Below, in pieces: positions 7,613 through 15,616 of a DNA stretch of 21,237 bases. Source of the stretch: Rikenellaceae bacterium (GTDB taxonomy: Bacteria > Bacteroidota > Bacteroidia > Bacteroidales > Rikenellaceae); the NCBI GenBank assembly GCA_020859745.1, contig JAJBVQ010000277.1, positions 1 through 21,237 of the forward strand. The letters are read 5' to 3'. Below the pieces are notes generated by a model. The model saw nothing but the letters and a program-made list of their open reading frames with translations. It was not told the origin of the DNA and made no database searches. The position numbers were made by a program, and so were the translations under genes. The stretch's first letter is position 1; each line of letters starts with the position of its first letter.

Positions 7613-7638
7613 GCGATACTGCGTATCGCTGATTTTTA
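7613..7638 (+). terminator. Possible intrinsic terminator downstream of mfd
   Basis: Perfect 7-bp stem GCGATAC/GTATCGC with a TGC loop, followed by TGATTTTT. The T run is short and three bases after the stem, so efficiency is uncertain. It would end mfd transcription before coaX. Confidence 0.45.
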
Positions 7639-7669
7639 ATCGTACAATTTTACAAACTGCTTTCGTGCG

Positions 7670-7743
7670 GGCCGGAGCCAGCGAGGCCGGCTATGAGCGG
7701 TTAGCGAATATTGCAGGCCTACGCCGGGGGTGGCTCCGGCCTG
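7670..7743 (-). repeat. R1 palindromic repeat, copy D
   Basis: Reverse orientation relative to copy A. It has the longest outer stem of the four: GGCCGGAGCCA (7670-7680) pairs perfectly with TGGCTCCGGCC (7731-7741). The interior keeps the CCCCCGGCG tract and the GCAA element but diverges in the loop side. Confidence 0.75.
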
Positions 7744-7813
7744 ACATGGGGAGATAGAAGACAAAATTTCCGAAATCCTCGGTAGTCGAGTTAATCGTAC
7801 AGTTTATGGTAGT

Positions 7814-8551
7814 ATGAATTTAGTGATCGATATAGGCAACACCTTCGCCAAGACCGCCGTGATGGACGGCCCGGAGATCGTGTTCAGGAACGTGGCGCAG
7901 GAGCTCAGCTGCCCCGAGATACGGGACTTGCTGCACGAATATCCGCAGATCGACCGGGCCATACTCTCCACCACGCGAAACCCCGACGAGCGCACCGAGG
8001 AGTATATACGCCGTCACGTAAGCCGATTTATGCGTTTCGTGCCCGGTACGCCGGTGCCATTGGCCAACCTGTACGCCACCCCAGAAACGCTGGGGGCCGA
8101 CCGGTTGGCGGCTGCCGTGGGGGCGTGGGACATCGCCCCGGAGCGGGAATTGCTGATCGTCGACCTCGGTTCGGCGATCACCATCGACCGCGTCAGCGCC
8201 GCCGGGGAGTACCTCGGCGGGAACATCTCGCCGGGGATGGCCATGCGTTTCGAGGCGCTCCACAGGCTGACCGACCGGCTGCCCCTTTGCACGATGCCGG
8301 AGCGCTACGACCTGACCGGCACTTCGACCCGGAACGCCATCGAAAGCGGCGTCGTGCTCGGCATCATCCACGAAATCGAGGGCTATATCGACCGCATCGG
8401 CGAAAAAAACGAGGCCCTGACAGTCTTTTTTGCCGGCCGGGACGCGAATTTCTTTGCCGACAAAGTAAAAAAACCGATATTTGTGGCTTACGACCTTGTT
8501 ATCAAAGGACTCAACCGAATACTCGAATATAATGCCCAAACCAATATTTAG
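7814..8551 (+). CDS. coaX: Type III pantothenate kinase
   Basis: The 245-aa product is CoaX, which phosphorylates pantothenate in the first step of coenzyme A synthesis in the cytoplasm. It has the ASKHA-fold signatures in order: DIGNTFAK (residues 6-13, phosphate loop 1), LGADRLAAAVGA (93-104, substrate pocket), DLGSAITID (117-125; phosphate loop 2, Ser where many members have Thr) and GGNISPGMAMRFEALHRLTDRLP (135 onward). Length is normal for type III enzymes, which typically need a monovalent cation and resist feedback by CoA. The ATG at 7814 follows the third TTAATCGTAC copy. Its last 20 bp overlap the start of the next gene, so it probably leads the envelope run downstream. Confidence 0.95.
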   Translation: MNLVIDIGNTFAKTAVMDGPEIVFRNVAQELSCPEIRDLLHEYPQIDRAILSTTRNPDERTEEYIRRHVSRFMRFVPGTPVPLANLYATPETLGADRLAAAVGAWDIAPERELLIVDLGSAITIDRVSAAGEYLGGNISPGMAMRFEALHRLTDRLPLCTMPERYDLTGTSTRNAIESGVVLGIIHEIEGYIDRIGEKNEALTVFFAGRDANFFADKVKKPIFVAYDLVIKGLNRILEYNAQTNI

Positions 8552-9860
8552 GACATTGAAGCATATCTTTTCCGCACTGCTGTTGAGCGCCCTTCTCGGG
8601 ATCGCCGCCGTACCGGCCGCTTACGCCCAGATGAGCAGCCTCAATGCTTTCTCGCCCTACACCATGTACGGGCTGGGGGATATGGCCGTGGGGGGCAGTG
8701 CCTTCAACCGCTCGATGGGCGGAGTGGGTGTTGCGGCCCGCAGCCCTTACAATTTCAATTACCGCAACCCCGCCGCGATGAGCGTGATCCCCAGGCAGTC
8801 GGCCATCTTCAATTTCGCGGGGGAGGGGAAGAATATCTACGCCAAGAGCGACAAAGCCTCTACCTCTTATAACACCTTCAATATCCACGACCTGGGACTG
8901 GCGGTGCCGCTGGGCAAGGGCGTGGGGCTGGGCTTCTCGCTGACGCCGGTCAGCTCGGTGGGCTACACCAGCCGCATCATCGAGCAGAACGAAAGCATTA
9001 CGGAGAACATAGGGAGTACGATTTACAACTATGCCGGCGACGGCGGGATCACCCAGGTGGCGATGAGCCTCGGTGTCAACATCACGCCCCGGTTCTCGCT
9101 GGGGGCCAGCATGAACTACTGGTTCGGGGACATCGAACGGCAGTACAACGCCATGGTCACCCCGTACCTCGGATCGACCGAATACCGCAGCATAATTTCG
9201 ACCGAAAACCAGAATCTCAGCAAAATATTGTTTACCTTAGGGGCACAGTACACCTTCCGGGTCGGGAAGAACAACGCCCTGACGCTCGGGGTGACCTACC
9301 AGCCCAAAGTGACCGCTTCGGTGAGGCAGTCGCGGCTGACCTTCTCGTACAGCAACTCGACGGCGGACACCATCTATGCGGGCAACAGCCGCTGGAACCT
9401 CGATATACCGGGCAAGATATCGGCGGGGTTCTACTACCAGTCCAGCAAACTGGGCATAGCGTTTGATTACAGCCGGCAGAACTGGAAAGGCGCGTTCGAG
9501 ATACCCAAGGACCAGGATATACGCCTCGGTGCACAGCAGGATTTCCGGCTCGGGTTCAGCTATACGCCCAACCAGTTCGACATCCGCAACTCGCTGAAAC
9601 GGTGGACTTACAAGGCCGGGCTGAGGTACAGCGACAGCTACCTGATCAAGAACGGCGACCAGCTCCACGACGCGGCGGTCTCGCTGGGTGTTGACTTCGG
9701 CCTCAAACGGGGCACCTTCTCCAAGGTCGGGATCGGGGTAGAATACGGCGAGCGCGGCAGCCGGGCGGCGGGGCAGGTGCGCGAACGTTACTTCAACCTG
9801 TTCGTGGCCCTGAGCCTGTTCGGCAGCGACTACTGGTTCGTAAGGCCGAAATACAACTAA
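8532..9860 (+). CDS. Outer membrane beta-barrel-like protein (FadL/OMPP1-like)
   Basis: The 442-aa product has a signal peptide (about residues 1-32, cleavage likely after AYA). The mature N-terminus is SSLNAFSPYTMYGLGD followed by GGSAFNRSMGGVGVAARSP, a pattern I associate with FadL/OMPP1-like barrels of Bacteroidota. The remainder alternates amphipathic strands ending in aromatic residues (GVTYQPKV, AGFYYQSSKLGIAFDYSR, LRLGFSYTP-like) and the protein ends DYWFVRPKYN, fitting an outer membrane barrel. I chose ATG 8532 because the frame start at 8481 lies inside coaX and would add a non-signal extension. It overlaps coaX by 20 bp. Whether it is a transporter or an assembly partner is unknown. 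Confidence 0.72.
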   Translation: MPKPIFRTLKHIFSALLLSALLGIAAVPAAYAQMSSLNAFSPYTMYGLGDMAVGGSAFNRSMGGVGVAARSPYNFNYRNPAAMSVIPRQSAIFNFAGEGKNIYAKSDKASTSYNTFNIHDLGLAVPLGKGVGLGFSLTPVSSVGYTSRIIEQNESITENIGSTIYNYAGDGGITQVAMSLGVNITPRFSLGASMNYWFGDIERQYNAMVTPYLGSTEYRSIISTENQNLSKILFTLGAQYTFRVGKNNALTLGVTYQPKVTASVRQSRLTFSYSNSTADTIYAGNSRWNLDIPGKISAGFYYQSSKLGIAFDYSRQNWKGAFEIPKDQDIRLGAQQDFRLGFSYTPNQFDIRNSLKRWTYKAGLRYSDSYLIKNGDQLHDAAVSLGVDFGLKRGTFSKVGIGVEYGERGSRAAGQVRERYFNLFVALSLFGSDYWFVRPKYN

Positions 9861-9979
9861 CCGCATGTACCGGGGCGGGTTTTCCCCTCCGGGCAAAGAC
9901 TAAACCGAAGGCGGGAAACGTTACAACGAAAAACACCCTCCTCCCTGAACCGAACGATAATAAAAACTAACCATAACCG

Positions 9980-11308
9980 ATGAAAAAGCGAGTTTATTCA
10001 CTGATTGCAGCCTTGGCCTTAGTGGGAGGCGCGGCTGTGGCGCAGGATTTTAAGGACGATCCCAGGTATGGCGCCGATCCTGCCGCGCGTGAGCAGAACG
10101 TCCGTATCCTGAACTTTTTCGGGGACGCATACAAAGCCAAAGATTACAACACCGCCACCAACTACCTGCGGCAGCTGATCGAGAACGCCCCGAAAGCGTC
10201 CGAGAACATGTATATCCGCGGGATCGACATCTATAAGAACAAAGCGGCAGCGGCGCAGACCAAAGAAGACCGCCGGTTGTACGTGGACAGCATCCTGTGG
10301 GTGTACGACAAGCGTATCGAGGCTTTCGGCGAGCATCCCCAGCGGGGCGAGGCTTACCTGAAAGGCGAGAAAGCGCGGCTTTTCATGACCATGATGCCCG
10401 CCGACCGGGAACGCCTGTTCAGGTTGTTCCGCGAAGCGCTCGACGAGAAACACCCGTTCGAACCGGCACTGGCGGTCATGTACTTCAATTCGGTGATCGA
10501 AAGTTTCAAACTGGACGACGTGACCCCGGAAGAGGTGATCGACACCTATGAGCAGCTCAGCCAGCGGATCGCACAGAACCAGAGCGCCGAAGCCGCGGAT
10601 GCTTCGAAAACCCTGGACGATCTGTTCGCGACCAGCGGGGCGGCCAACTGCGAGACCGTTGAAAAGATCTACAAGCCGAAATACGAGGCCGATCCCGAGA
10701 ACCCGCAGCTGATCGAGACCATCCTGGCCCTGCTCCAGCGCGGAAAGTGCTCGAGTGAGTTCTACCTGACCATGCTGGAAAGATACTATAAAGTCAATCC
10801 GAAACCGGAAGTGGCCGTGCAGCTGGCCTCCGTGTTCCAGGAAAAGAAAGACTTCGCAAAAGCGATGGAATACCTGCGCGTGGGGATCAACAATGAGACC
10901 GACCCGGTCAAGAAGACCAATTTCCTGCTCCAGGCGGCGACCATGAGCAGCGCCTCCGGCTCTTACCGCGAGGCGGCAGGCTTCGCCCGCCAGGCGCTCG
11001 AACTCGAGCCGAACAACGGTGTGGCTTACCTCTTGCTGGGGGCGGCTTACGGGAGCGGCGCGGGCAGCGCATGCAGCGCTTTCGACAGCCAGACCGCCAT
11101 GTGGCTGGCGGTGGACAACCTCGCCAAAGCGCGCCAGTTGCTGCCGTCGGACGACCCGCAGCAGGAACAGATCGGCAGAATGATCGCCAACTACAGCGCC
11201 AACTTCCCGAAGACCGAGGAGACCTTTATGCGCGGGCTGAACCCGGGCGACCCTTACACGGTCAGCTGTGGGTGGATCAGCGGCCGGACGACGGTGCGCG
11301 AGCGTTAA
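9980..11308 (+). CDS. Periplasmic TPR-repeat protein
   Basis: The 442-aa product begins with a signal peptide, MKKRVYSLIAALALVGGAAVAQ, cut probably after residue 21. The body is almost entirely helical with TPR-like repeats. Examples are FFGDAYKAKDYNTATNYLRQ (about 46-65), AVQLASVFQEKKDFAKAMEY (about 281-300) and YREAAGFARQALELEPNNGV (about 332-351). A conserved-looking tail, DPYTVSCGWISGRTTVRER, closes it. TPR proteins of this type serve as protein-protein scaffolds; its place between an outer membrane protein and lptC suggests an envelope assembly role, which is inference. It stands 119 bp after the previous gene with no clear -7 motif. There is no catalytic motif. Confidence 0.8.
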   Translation: MKKRVYSLIAALALVGGAAVAQDFKDDPRYGADPAAREQNVRILNFFGDAYKAKDYNTATNYLRQLIENAPKASENMYIRGIDIYKNKAAAAQTKEDRRLYVDSILWVYDKRIEAFGEHPQRGEAYLKGEKARLFMTMMPADRERLFRLFREALDEKHPFEPALAVMYFNSVIESFKLDDVTPEEVIDTYEQLSQRIAQNQSAEAADASKTLDDLFATSGAANCETVEKIYKPKYEADPENPQLIETILALLQRGKCSSEFYLTMLERYYKVNPKPEVAVQLASVFQEKKDFAKAMEYLRVGINNETDPVKKTNFLLQAATMSSASGSYREAAGFARQALELEPNNGVAYLLLGAAYGSGAGSACSAFDSQTAMWLAVDNLAKARQLLPSDDPQQEQIGRMIANYSANFPKTEETFMRGLNPGDPYTVSCGWISGRTTVRER

Positions 11309-11323
11309 TCCGACTTATTCCGA

Positions 11324-11355
11324 GAGGGGGCGGGTGTTACCCGGCCTCCTCTTTT
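11324..11355 (+). terminator. Terminator-like hairpin before lptC (possible attenuator)
   Basis: GAGGGGGCGGGT pairs with ACCCGGCCTCCTC through a GTT loop, with one bulge and a G-U type contact, then TTTT. It lies just upstream of the lptC ATG, so it could reduce read-through from the TPR gene. The T run is short; a structural role in the leader is equally possible. Confidence 0.35.
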
Positions 11356-11359
11356 GCCT

Positions 11360-12001
11360 ATGAAGAGCCTATACCGACTGATAAACAGGCATAGTGTGCT
11401 TGCCGCTATCGCAGCGGCAGGCACTCTTTTTCTCTCCTCCTGCGGAAAGAAAGAGCCGGAGCCGACGATCAAAGACCCGGAGACCACGCCGACGCAGGTG
11501 AGTCACAATCACCGTATTATCAATTCGATAGACGGAAACCGGCAGTACCGGATGGAGACCCCGCTGCTGGAGCGGTACGAGCTTGCCACGGAGCCGTTCA
11601 TGGAGTTCCGCGAGGGGATCAAGATCGAGACCTTCGACTCCCTGCTGCATGTGGAGAGCGACCTGGTGGCCGATTACGCCCGCCTGAACGAAGTCACCGA
11701 CCTGTGGGAGGCCCGCGGGAACGTGGTGGCCCACAACTACACGGGCGAGAAGGGGGGGCGTACCCTCTTTACCGAGCGGCTTTACTGGGACCAGAAAAAG
11801 AAAAGGATATACAGCGACACTACGGCCAAGGTGATCGACGGCGGGAGCGTGCACGTGGGGACCAACTTCGAGGCCGACGAAAGTTTCGAGACCTGGAGCT
11901 TCCACAATACCACCGGGAAGATCGAGGTGGACGCCTCCTCCCTGCGGGATACTACCGCCGCGCCGGTGCCGGCCGCAGCGGATACGGCTGCCGTGCAGTA
12001 G
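11360..12001 (+). CDS. lptC: LPS-transport protein LptC-like lipoprotein
   Basis: The 213-aa product has a lipoprotein signal (lipobox LSSC, Cys28). After a linker comes an LptC/OstA-like beta-jellyroll: RMETPLLERYELATEPFMEF, GIKIETFDS, LVADYARLNEVTDLWEARGN, then LFTERLYWDQKKKRIYSDTT and a SVHVGTNFEADESFETWSFH strand. This matches Bacteroidota LptC, the bitopic or anchored periplasmic partner that passes lipopolysaccharide from LptBFG to LptA. The ATG at 11360 is preferred over the in-frame TTG at 11354 because MKSLYRLINR gives a normal signal n-region. The C-terminal tail after about residue 195 is Ala/Pro-rich and likely disordered. Position between the TPR and CorC genes agrees with the order in related genomes as I know it. 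Confidence 0.85.
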   Translation: MKSLYRLINRHSVLAAIAAAGTLFLSSCGKKEPEPTIKDPETTPTQVSHNHRIINSIDGNRQYRMETPLLERYELATEPFMEFREGIKIETFDSLLHVESDLVADYARLNEVTDLWEARGNVVAHNYTGEKGGRTLFTERLYWDQKKKRIYSDTTAKVIDGGSVHVGTNFEADESFETWSFHNTTGKIEVDASSLRDTTAAPVPAAADTAAVQ

Positions 12002-12016
12002 CCACAAACAGATCAT

Positions 12017-13267
12017 ATGGAGATACAGATAGTCATCATCGTGGCGGCCTTGATCCTGTCCGCCTTTTTTTCGGGCATGGAGATCGCCTTCCTGTCGTCC
12101 AACAAGCTGCGGCTCGAGATCGAGCGCAAGCAGAGCCGGACATACAACCATATCGCCAGCCTGTTCCTCAAAGCCCCGGGGCAGTATATCTCCACCATTC
12201 TGGTGGGGAACAACATCGCGCTGGTCATCTACTCCATATTCATGAGCACCCTTTACGTGACGGTTACGGGCAGCTCGAACTATGCTTTGGAGACCATTAT
12301 CTCCACTCTCATCATTATTTTTACCGCCGAATTCCTGCCCAAAGCGGTGGTCAAGGCCAACCCCAACTTTTACCTGCGGGTGTTCGCCGTGCCGCTCTAC
12401 ATCTTCTATATCATCTTCTATCCCTTGTCGCGTTTCGCCACCTTTCTCTCCACCCTGTTGCTGCGGATCATGGGGCGGCGCGTGGACGACACCCCGCAGA
12501 TCGCCGGGTTCGGCAAAGTGGACCTCGCCACATTGGTGGAGGAAGCGGCCGTGAACGAAGAGGGGGACGCCGATGAGCAGGAGGACAACGAACAGCGCAT
12601 CCGCCTGTTCCAGAACGCGCTGGATTTCTCGGAGCAGCGCGTGCGCGAGTGCATGGTGCCGCGCACCGACATGGAGGCGATCGACGTGGAGGACAGCGTG
12701 GACGACCTGCGGCGGCTGTTCGTCAGCAGCGGCTACTCGCGCCTGCCCGTGTTCGAGGGGACGGTCGACAACGTTATCGGGTACGCCAACCTCAAGAGCC
12801 TGTTCAACGGGCCGGGCACGATCCGGGAGGTTTTGCAGGAGACCCTGTACGTGCCGGAGACCATGTCGCAGCAGAAGCTCCTCAGCGAATTTATCCGCGA
12901 CCACAAGTCGCTGGCCATCGTGATCGACGAGTTCGGCAGCACGGCCGGGATGGTGACCCTCGAAGACCTGCTGGAGCAGATATTCGGCGAGATCGAGGAC
13001 GAGCACGACGCCGACTATCTGGTCGAGAAAGAGATCGCTGCGGGCGAGTACGTGCTGGCGGGGCGGCTGGAGATCGACCACCTGAACGAAACCTACGGGC
13101 TGGGGATACCCGAATCGGACAGGTATGATACCCTGGCGGGGTATATCCTCGACCAGAGCGAGGACATCCCCCGGCCGGGGGACGTGATCCGCGCGGACGG
13201 CCTGAAGATCAAGATACTGAGGACCAGCCATACGCGCATCGAACTGGTGCAGGTCACAAAAGCGTGA
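12017..13267 (+). CDS. CNNM/CBS/CorC-HlyC family membrane protein
   Basis: The 416-aa product has the three-part layout of the HlyC/CorC family. An N-terminal CNNM transmembrane domain (residues 1 to about 160; SAFFSGMEIAFLSSNKLRLE and TILVGNNIALVIYS are diagnostic) is followed by a CBS pair (about 205-325). The CBS region has MVPRTDM near 213 and DEFGSTAGMVTLEDLLEQIF at 304 onward. A C-terminal CorC_HlyC domain (about 335-412) ends it. Members are linked to magnesium or cobalt efflux and, in Bacteroidota, include the gliding-associated GldE; gliding is not implied here. It starts 15 bp after lptC, so co-transcription is likely. The older name hemolysin for this family should not be read as a toxin activity. 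Confidence 0.88.
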   Translation: MEIQIVIIVAALILSAFFSGMEIAFLSSNKLRLEIERKQSRTYNHIASLFLKAPGQYISTILVGNNIALVIYSIFMSTLYVTVTGSSNYALETIISTLIIIFTAEFLPKAVVKANPNFYLRVFAVPLYIFYIIFYPLSRFATFLSTLLLRIMGRRVDDTPQIAGFGKVDLATLVEEAAVNEEGDADEQEDNEQRIRLFQNALDFSEQRVRECMVPRTDMEAIDVEDSVDDLRRLFVSSGYSRLPVFEGTVDNVIGYANLKSLFNGPGTIREVLQETLYVPETMSQQKLLSEFIRDHKSLAIVIDEFGSTAGMVTLEDLLEQIFGEIEDEHDADYLVEKEIAAGEYVLAGRLEIDHLNETYGLGIPESDRYDTLAGYILDQSEDIPRPGDVIRADGLKIKILRTSHTRIELVQVTKA

Positions 13268-13284
13268 CCGGCGTGAAAGCGGGC

Positions 13285-13315
13285 TTCGCTATATCGAAAA
13301 AAAACAGTACATTTG
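13285..13315 (+). promoter_or_regulatory. Promoter of the PpiD-like gene
   Basis: TACATTTG (13308-13315) matches the Bacteroidota -7 consensus TAnnTTTG exactly. A TTCG at 13285-13288, a one-base deviation from the -33 TTTG, sits 19 bases upstream, the expected spacing. The predicted leader of about 60 nt contains a perfect GCCCGT/ACGGGC stem at 13328-13345. Confidence 0.6.
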
Positions 13316-13382
13316 CCCCCATTAGGCGCCCGTAGGGGGACGGGCCTCGGTCTGCGCGAATAATAAAAAGTACAAAATAGGA

Positions 13383-15446
13383 ATGGTAACTCTCAACACA
13401 CTCAGAAACAAAGGCGGCGTCCTGCTGGCCATCGTGATCGGCGTAGCCCTGCTCGCGTTCGTGCTCGGCGACATGCTTACCTCGGGAAGCACCCTGATGA
13501 ACAGCTCCAAGATGAACGTTGGGGTGGTCGGCGGCGAAAAGGTCTCCACCCAGGAGTACGCCCAGGCTATCGACGAGCTGACCGAAGTGCAGCGCATCAC
13601 CACCGGCCGCGAAGGTTCGACCGAAGAGGAGAACGAAATGATCCGCGTACAGGCGTGGGACTTGATGATCCGCCAGAAAGCGCTGAAGCCGGCGTTGAAG
13701 GATATGGGGCTCACCGTGTCGGACGATGAGATGATCGGGCTGCTCAGCGGCGCCAACCCCTCGCCGATCATCGCCCAGATGTTCGCCAACCCGCAGACCG
13801 GGATGTTCGAACCGGCCCTGCTGCGCCAGTTCGTGGCCCGCGTGGGACAGGATCAGACCGGGCGGATGCAGATGTTCTGGAACTACCTGCAGGGCGAGGT
13901 CGGTGACCAGAGCCTGCTCTTCAAGTTCAAGAACCTGATCGACAAAGCTGCGTATGTGACGGGGCTGGAAGCCGAACAGTTGGCGGAGCTGGAGTCGAAA
14001 ACTTACAGCGTGAATTACCTCGTGAGCCGGTACGAATCGATTGCCGACAGCACCGTCCAGGTGAGCGATGCCGAGCTGCGGAAATATTATAACAGCCACA
14101 AAGGGATGTTCCAGCAGGAGGATCTGCGCGACATCGAATACGTGACTTTCGAGGCGCTGCCTTCGCCGGAAGACTATGCGGCGGCCGAAAAGAGCGTCCG
14201 CGAGCTGGCCAAGGACTTGGCCGAGGCCAAAAACGTGCAGCAGTTCGTGGCGATGAACTCGCACAACTCGTCGGATACCCGCTATTACAAGGCGGGGGAG
14301 ATCACGGGCGAGCTGGGGACGTTCGCTTTCAGCGCGTCGGCGGAACAGGTTTACGGGCCGGTCTTGAACGGCGACCAGTGGACGATGGCGCGCATCGCCG
14401 ACGTGCAGACCATGCCGGACAGTATTCGGGTCAGCAGCATCGTGATTTCGGCCGACCAGAAGGCTTTGGCGGACAGCCTGTCGGCGGCTTTGCAGAAGGG
14501 CGGCGACTTTGCTGCCGCAGCGCGGGAGTTCTCCGCCGACCAGCAGAGCAGCGCGGAAGGCGGCGACCTGGGCATGATGGATCCGCAGACGCTGACCCCG
14601 CAATTCGCCGAGGCGCTCAAAGGAGCGGCAGCGGGAACGGTGAAAACGGTTACCACGCCGGAGGCTGTCTTTATCCTGAAAGTGACCGGTACCAAGGGCG
14701 AATCGCAGAAAGTGCAGCTCGGGGTCATCAACTATAATGTCGAAGCCAGCGAACAGACCCGCAACGAAGTTTACGGGAAGGCCAATAAGTTCGCCACGGC
14801 GGCAGCGGCCGGCGGTTTCGAAAAAGCGGTCAGCGACGGTGCGCTGGCCAAGCGCGTGGCTACCGTGGGGCCGAACGACCGGACGGTGGGCGGCATGCAG
14901 CAGTCGCGCGAACTGGCGCGGTGGGCGTTCAACGGCAAACCGGGCGAGATCTCGGATGTCAAGGAGTTCGGGAACAATTTCGTGATCGCGGCCATTACGG
15001 CGGTGCGCGAGAAAGGCACCGCGCCGTTCGACCAGGTGAGGGAGAATGTGAAAACGCTGGTGGTACGCGAAAAGAAGGGCGAGATGCTGGCGCAGAAGAT
15101 GGCGGGGGCTACCTCCGTGGCGGCATTGGCCTCGACGCTTGGTGTGGATACTTTGAGCAATAACGATATTAATTTCCAGGGCTTTATGGCGCCGGAAGTA
15201 GGGTTCGACCCGGCTTTCACCGGCGGCGTGTCGGGGATCGCCAAAACGGGCGTCGTTTCCAAACCCATCGTCGGGCGCATCGGCGTTTATGCGGCGGAGA
15301 TCACCGCAGAACGGAGTACTCCGGTGGACGCCGCTGTAGAAAAGGCGCGCCTGTCGGCCGAAGCGCAGCAAAGCGCGTTTATGGCCGCTTACGAGGCGTT
15401 CCTGAACCTGAGCGACATTCAGGATACCCGGTACCGGTTCTATTAG
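13383..15446 (+). CDS. Membrane-anchored peptidylprolyl isomerase (SurA/PpiD-like)
   Basis: The 687-aa product is a PpiD-like folding factor. A short cytoplasmic N-terminus (MVTLNTLRNKGG) precedes one membrane helix (about residues 13-29), placing the rest in the periplasm. A SurA-N-type chaperone region follows (VGVVGGEKVSTQEYAQAIDE, about 47 onward, to about 330). The parvulin domain lies at about 344-440: DSIRVSSIVISADQKALADS, DFAAAAREFSADQQSSAEGG, DLGMMDPQTLTPQFAEAL. A second, degenerate parvulin-like segment lies at about 445-590 (ANKFATAAAAGGFEKAVSDG). Such proteins assist newly exported outer membrane proteins, fitting the gene run upstream. Its own promoter-like site is present and a strong terminator follows. 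Catalytic competence of either isomerase domain is not shown. Confidence 0.88.
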   Translation: MVTLNTLRNKGGVLLAIVIGVALLAFVLGDMLTSGSTLMNSSKMNVGVVGGEKVSTQEYAQAIDELTEVQRITTGREGSTEEENEMIRVQAWDLMIRQKALKPALKDMGLTVSDDEMIGLLSGANPSPIIAQMFANPQTGMFEPALLRQFVARVGQDQTGRMQMFWNYLQGEVGDQSLLFKFKNLIDKAAYVTGLEAEQLAELESKTYSVNYLVSRYESIADSTVQVSDAELRKYYNSHKGMFQQEDLRDIEYVTFEALPSPEDYAAAEKSVRELAKDLAEAKNVQQFVAMNSHNSSDTRYYKAGEITGELGTFAFSASAEQVYGPVLNGDQWTMARIADVQTMPDSIRVSSIVISADQKALADSLSAALQKGGDFAAAAREFSADQQSSAEGGDLGMMDPQTLTPQFAEALKGAAAGTVKTVTTPEAVFILKVTGTKGESQKVQLGVINYNVEASEQTRNEVYGKANKFATAAAAGGFEKAVSDGALAKRVATVGPNDRTVGGMQQSRELARWAFNGKPGEISDVKEFGNNFVIAAITAVREKGTAPFDQVRENVKTLVVREKKGEMLAQKMAGATSVAALASTLGVDTLSNNDINFQGFMAPEVGFDPAFTGGVSGIAKTGVVSKPIVGRIGVYAAEITAERSTPVDAAVEKARLSAEAQQSAFMAAYEAFLNLSDIQDTRYRFY

Positions 15447-15471
15447 TCGGTCTTTGTGCCGGATTGTATGG

Positions 15472-15511
15472 CTTGAGGGATTTTCCAACTGGAAAATCCC
15501 TCAAGTTTTTT
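15472..15511 (+). terminator. Strong Rho-independent terminator
   Basis: A perfect 15-bp stem (CTTGAGGGATTTTCC against GGAAAATCCCTCAAG) with an AACT loop is followed at once by TTTTTT. It lies 26 bases after the PpiD-like stop codon and closes the coaX-to-ppiD run. The stem is symmetrical enough to act on the other strand too, though that strand lacks a long T run. Confidence 0.9.
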
Positions 15512-15564
15512 ATGCCCTATCGGGCCGGGATACCGGGACACCCCGCCGGTTCCGTTTTTTCGTG

Positions 15565-15572
15565 TATATTTG
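15565..15572 (+). promoter_or_regulatory. Bacteroidota -7 motif upstream of the SLC1 symporter
   Basis: TATATTTG is an exact TAnnTTTG match, 44 bases before the symporter ATG and just after a terminator, a place where a new promoter is expected. No clear -33 TTTG at 19-21 bases is seen. Confidence 0.55.
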
Positions 15573-15616
15573 TAATCGGCCGGTTGCCCGGCCCCTGATT
15601 TGATACGGAACCGTCG

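Larger units (their letters stand above)
7430..7813. other. mfd-coaX spacer with three direct TTAATCGTAC copies
   Basis: This 380-base gap has no supported gene. TTAATCGTAC occurs at 7430-7439 (containing the mfd stop), 7636-7645 and 7791-7800, all on the same strand, each followed by an A/T-rich tract. The first forms the 12-bp palindrome AATCGTACGATT before a T run. Between the first and second lies a GC-rich block with several potential stems; between the second and third lies R1 copy D. A small untranslated RNA is possible but not demonstrable here. Confidence 0.6.

Noticed and set aside
7434..7813. tRNA or CRISPR array in the long spacers
   Set aside because: No cloverleaf with a T-loop motif is recognisable, and the 10-mer repeats are too few, short and unevenly spaced for CRISPR.
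9861..9979. Possible terminator in the gap before the TPR gene
   Set aside because: Only a weak GGGG/CCCC pairing is present, with no T run after it.
11369..13231. 620-codon minus-strand frame across lptC and the CorC-family gene
   Set aside because: It spans two real genes and the gap between them, and its composition is that of an antisense shadow.
13254..15488. 744-codon minus-strand frame opposite the PpiD-like gene
   Set aside because: Same cause: antisense of a high-GC gene. It also runs through the strong terminator and has no recognisable domain.
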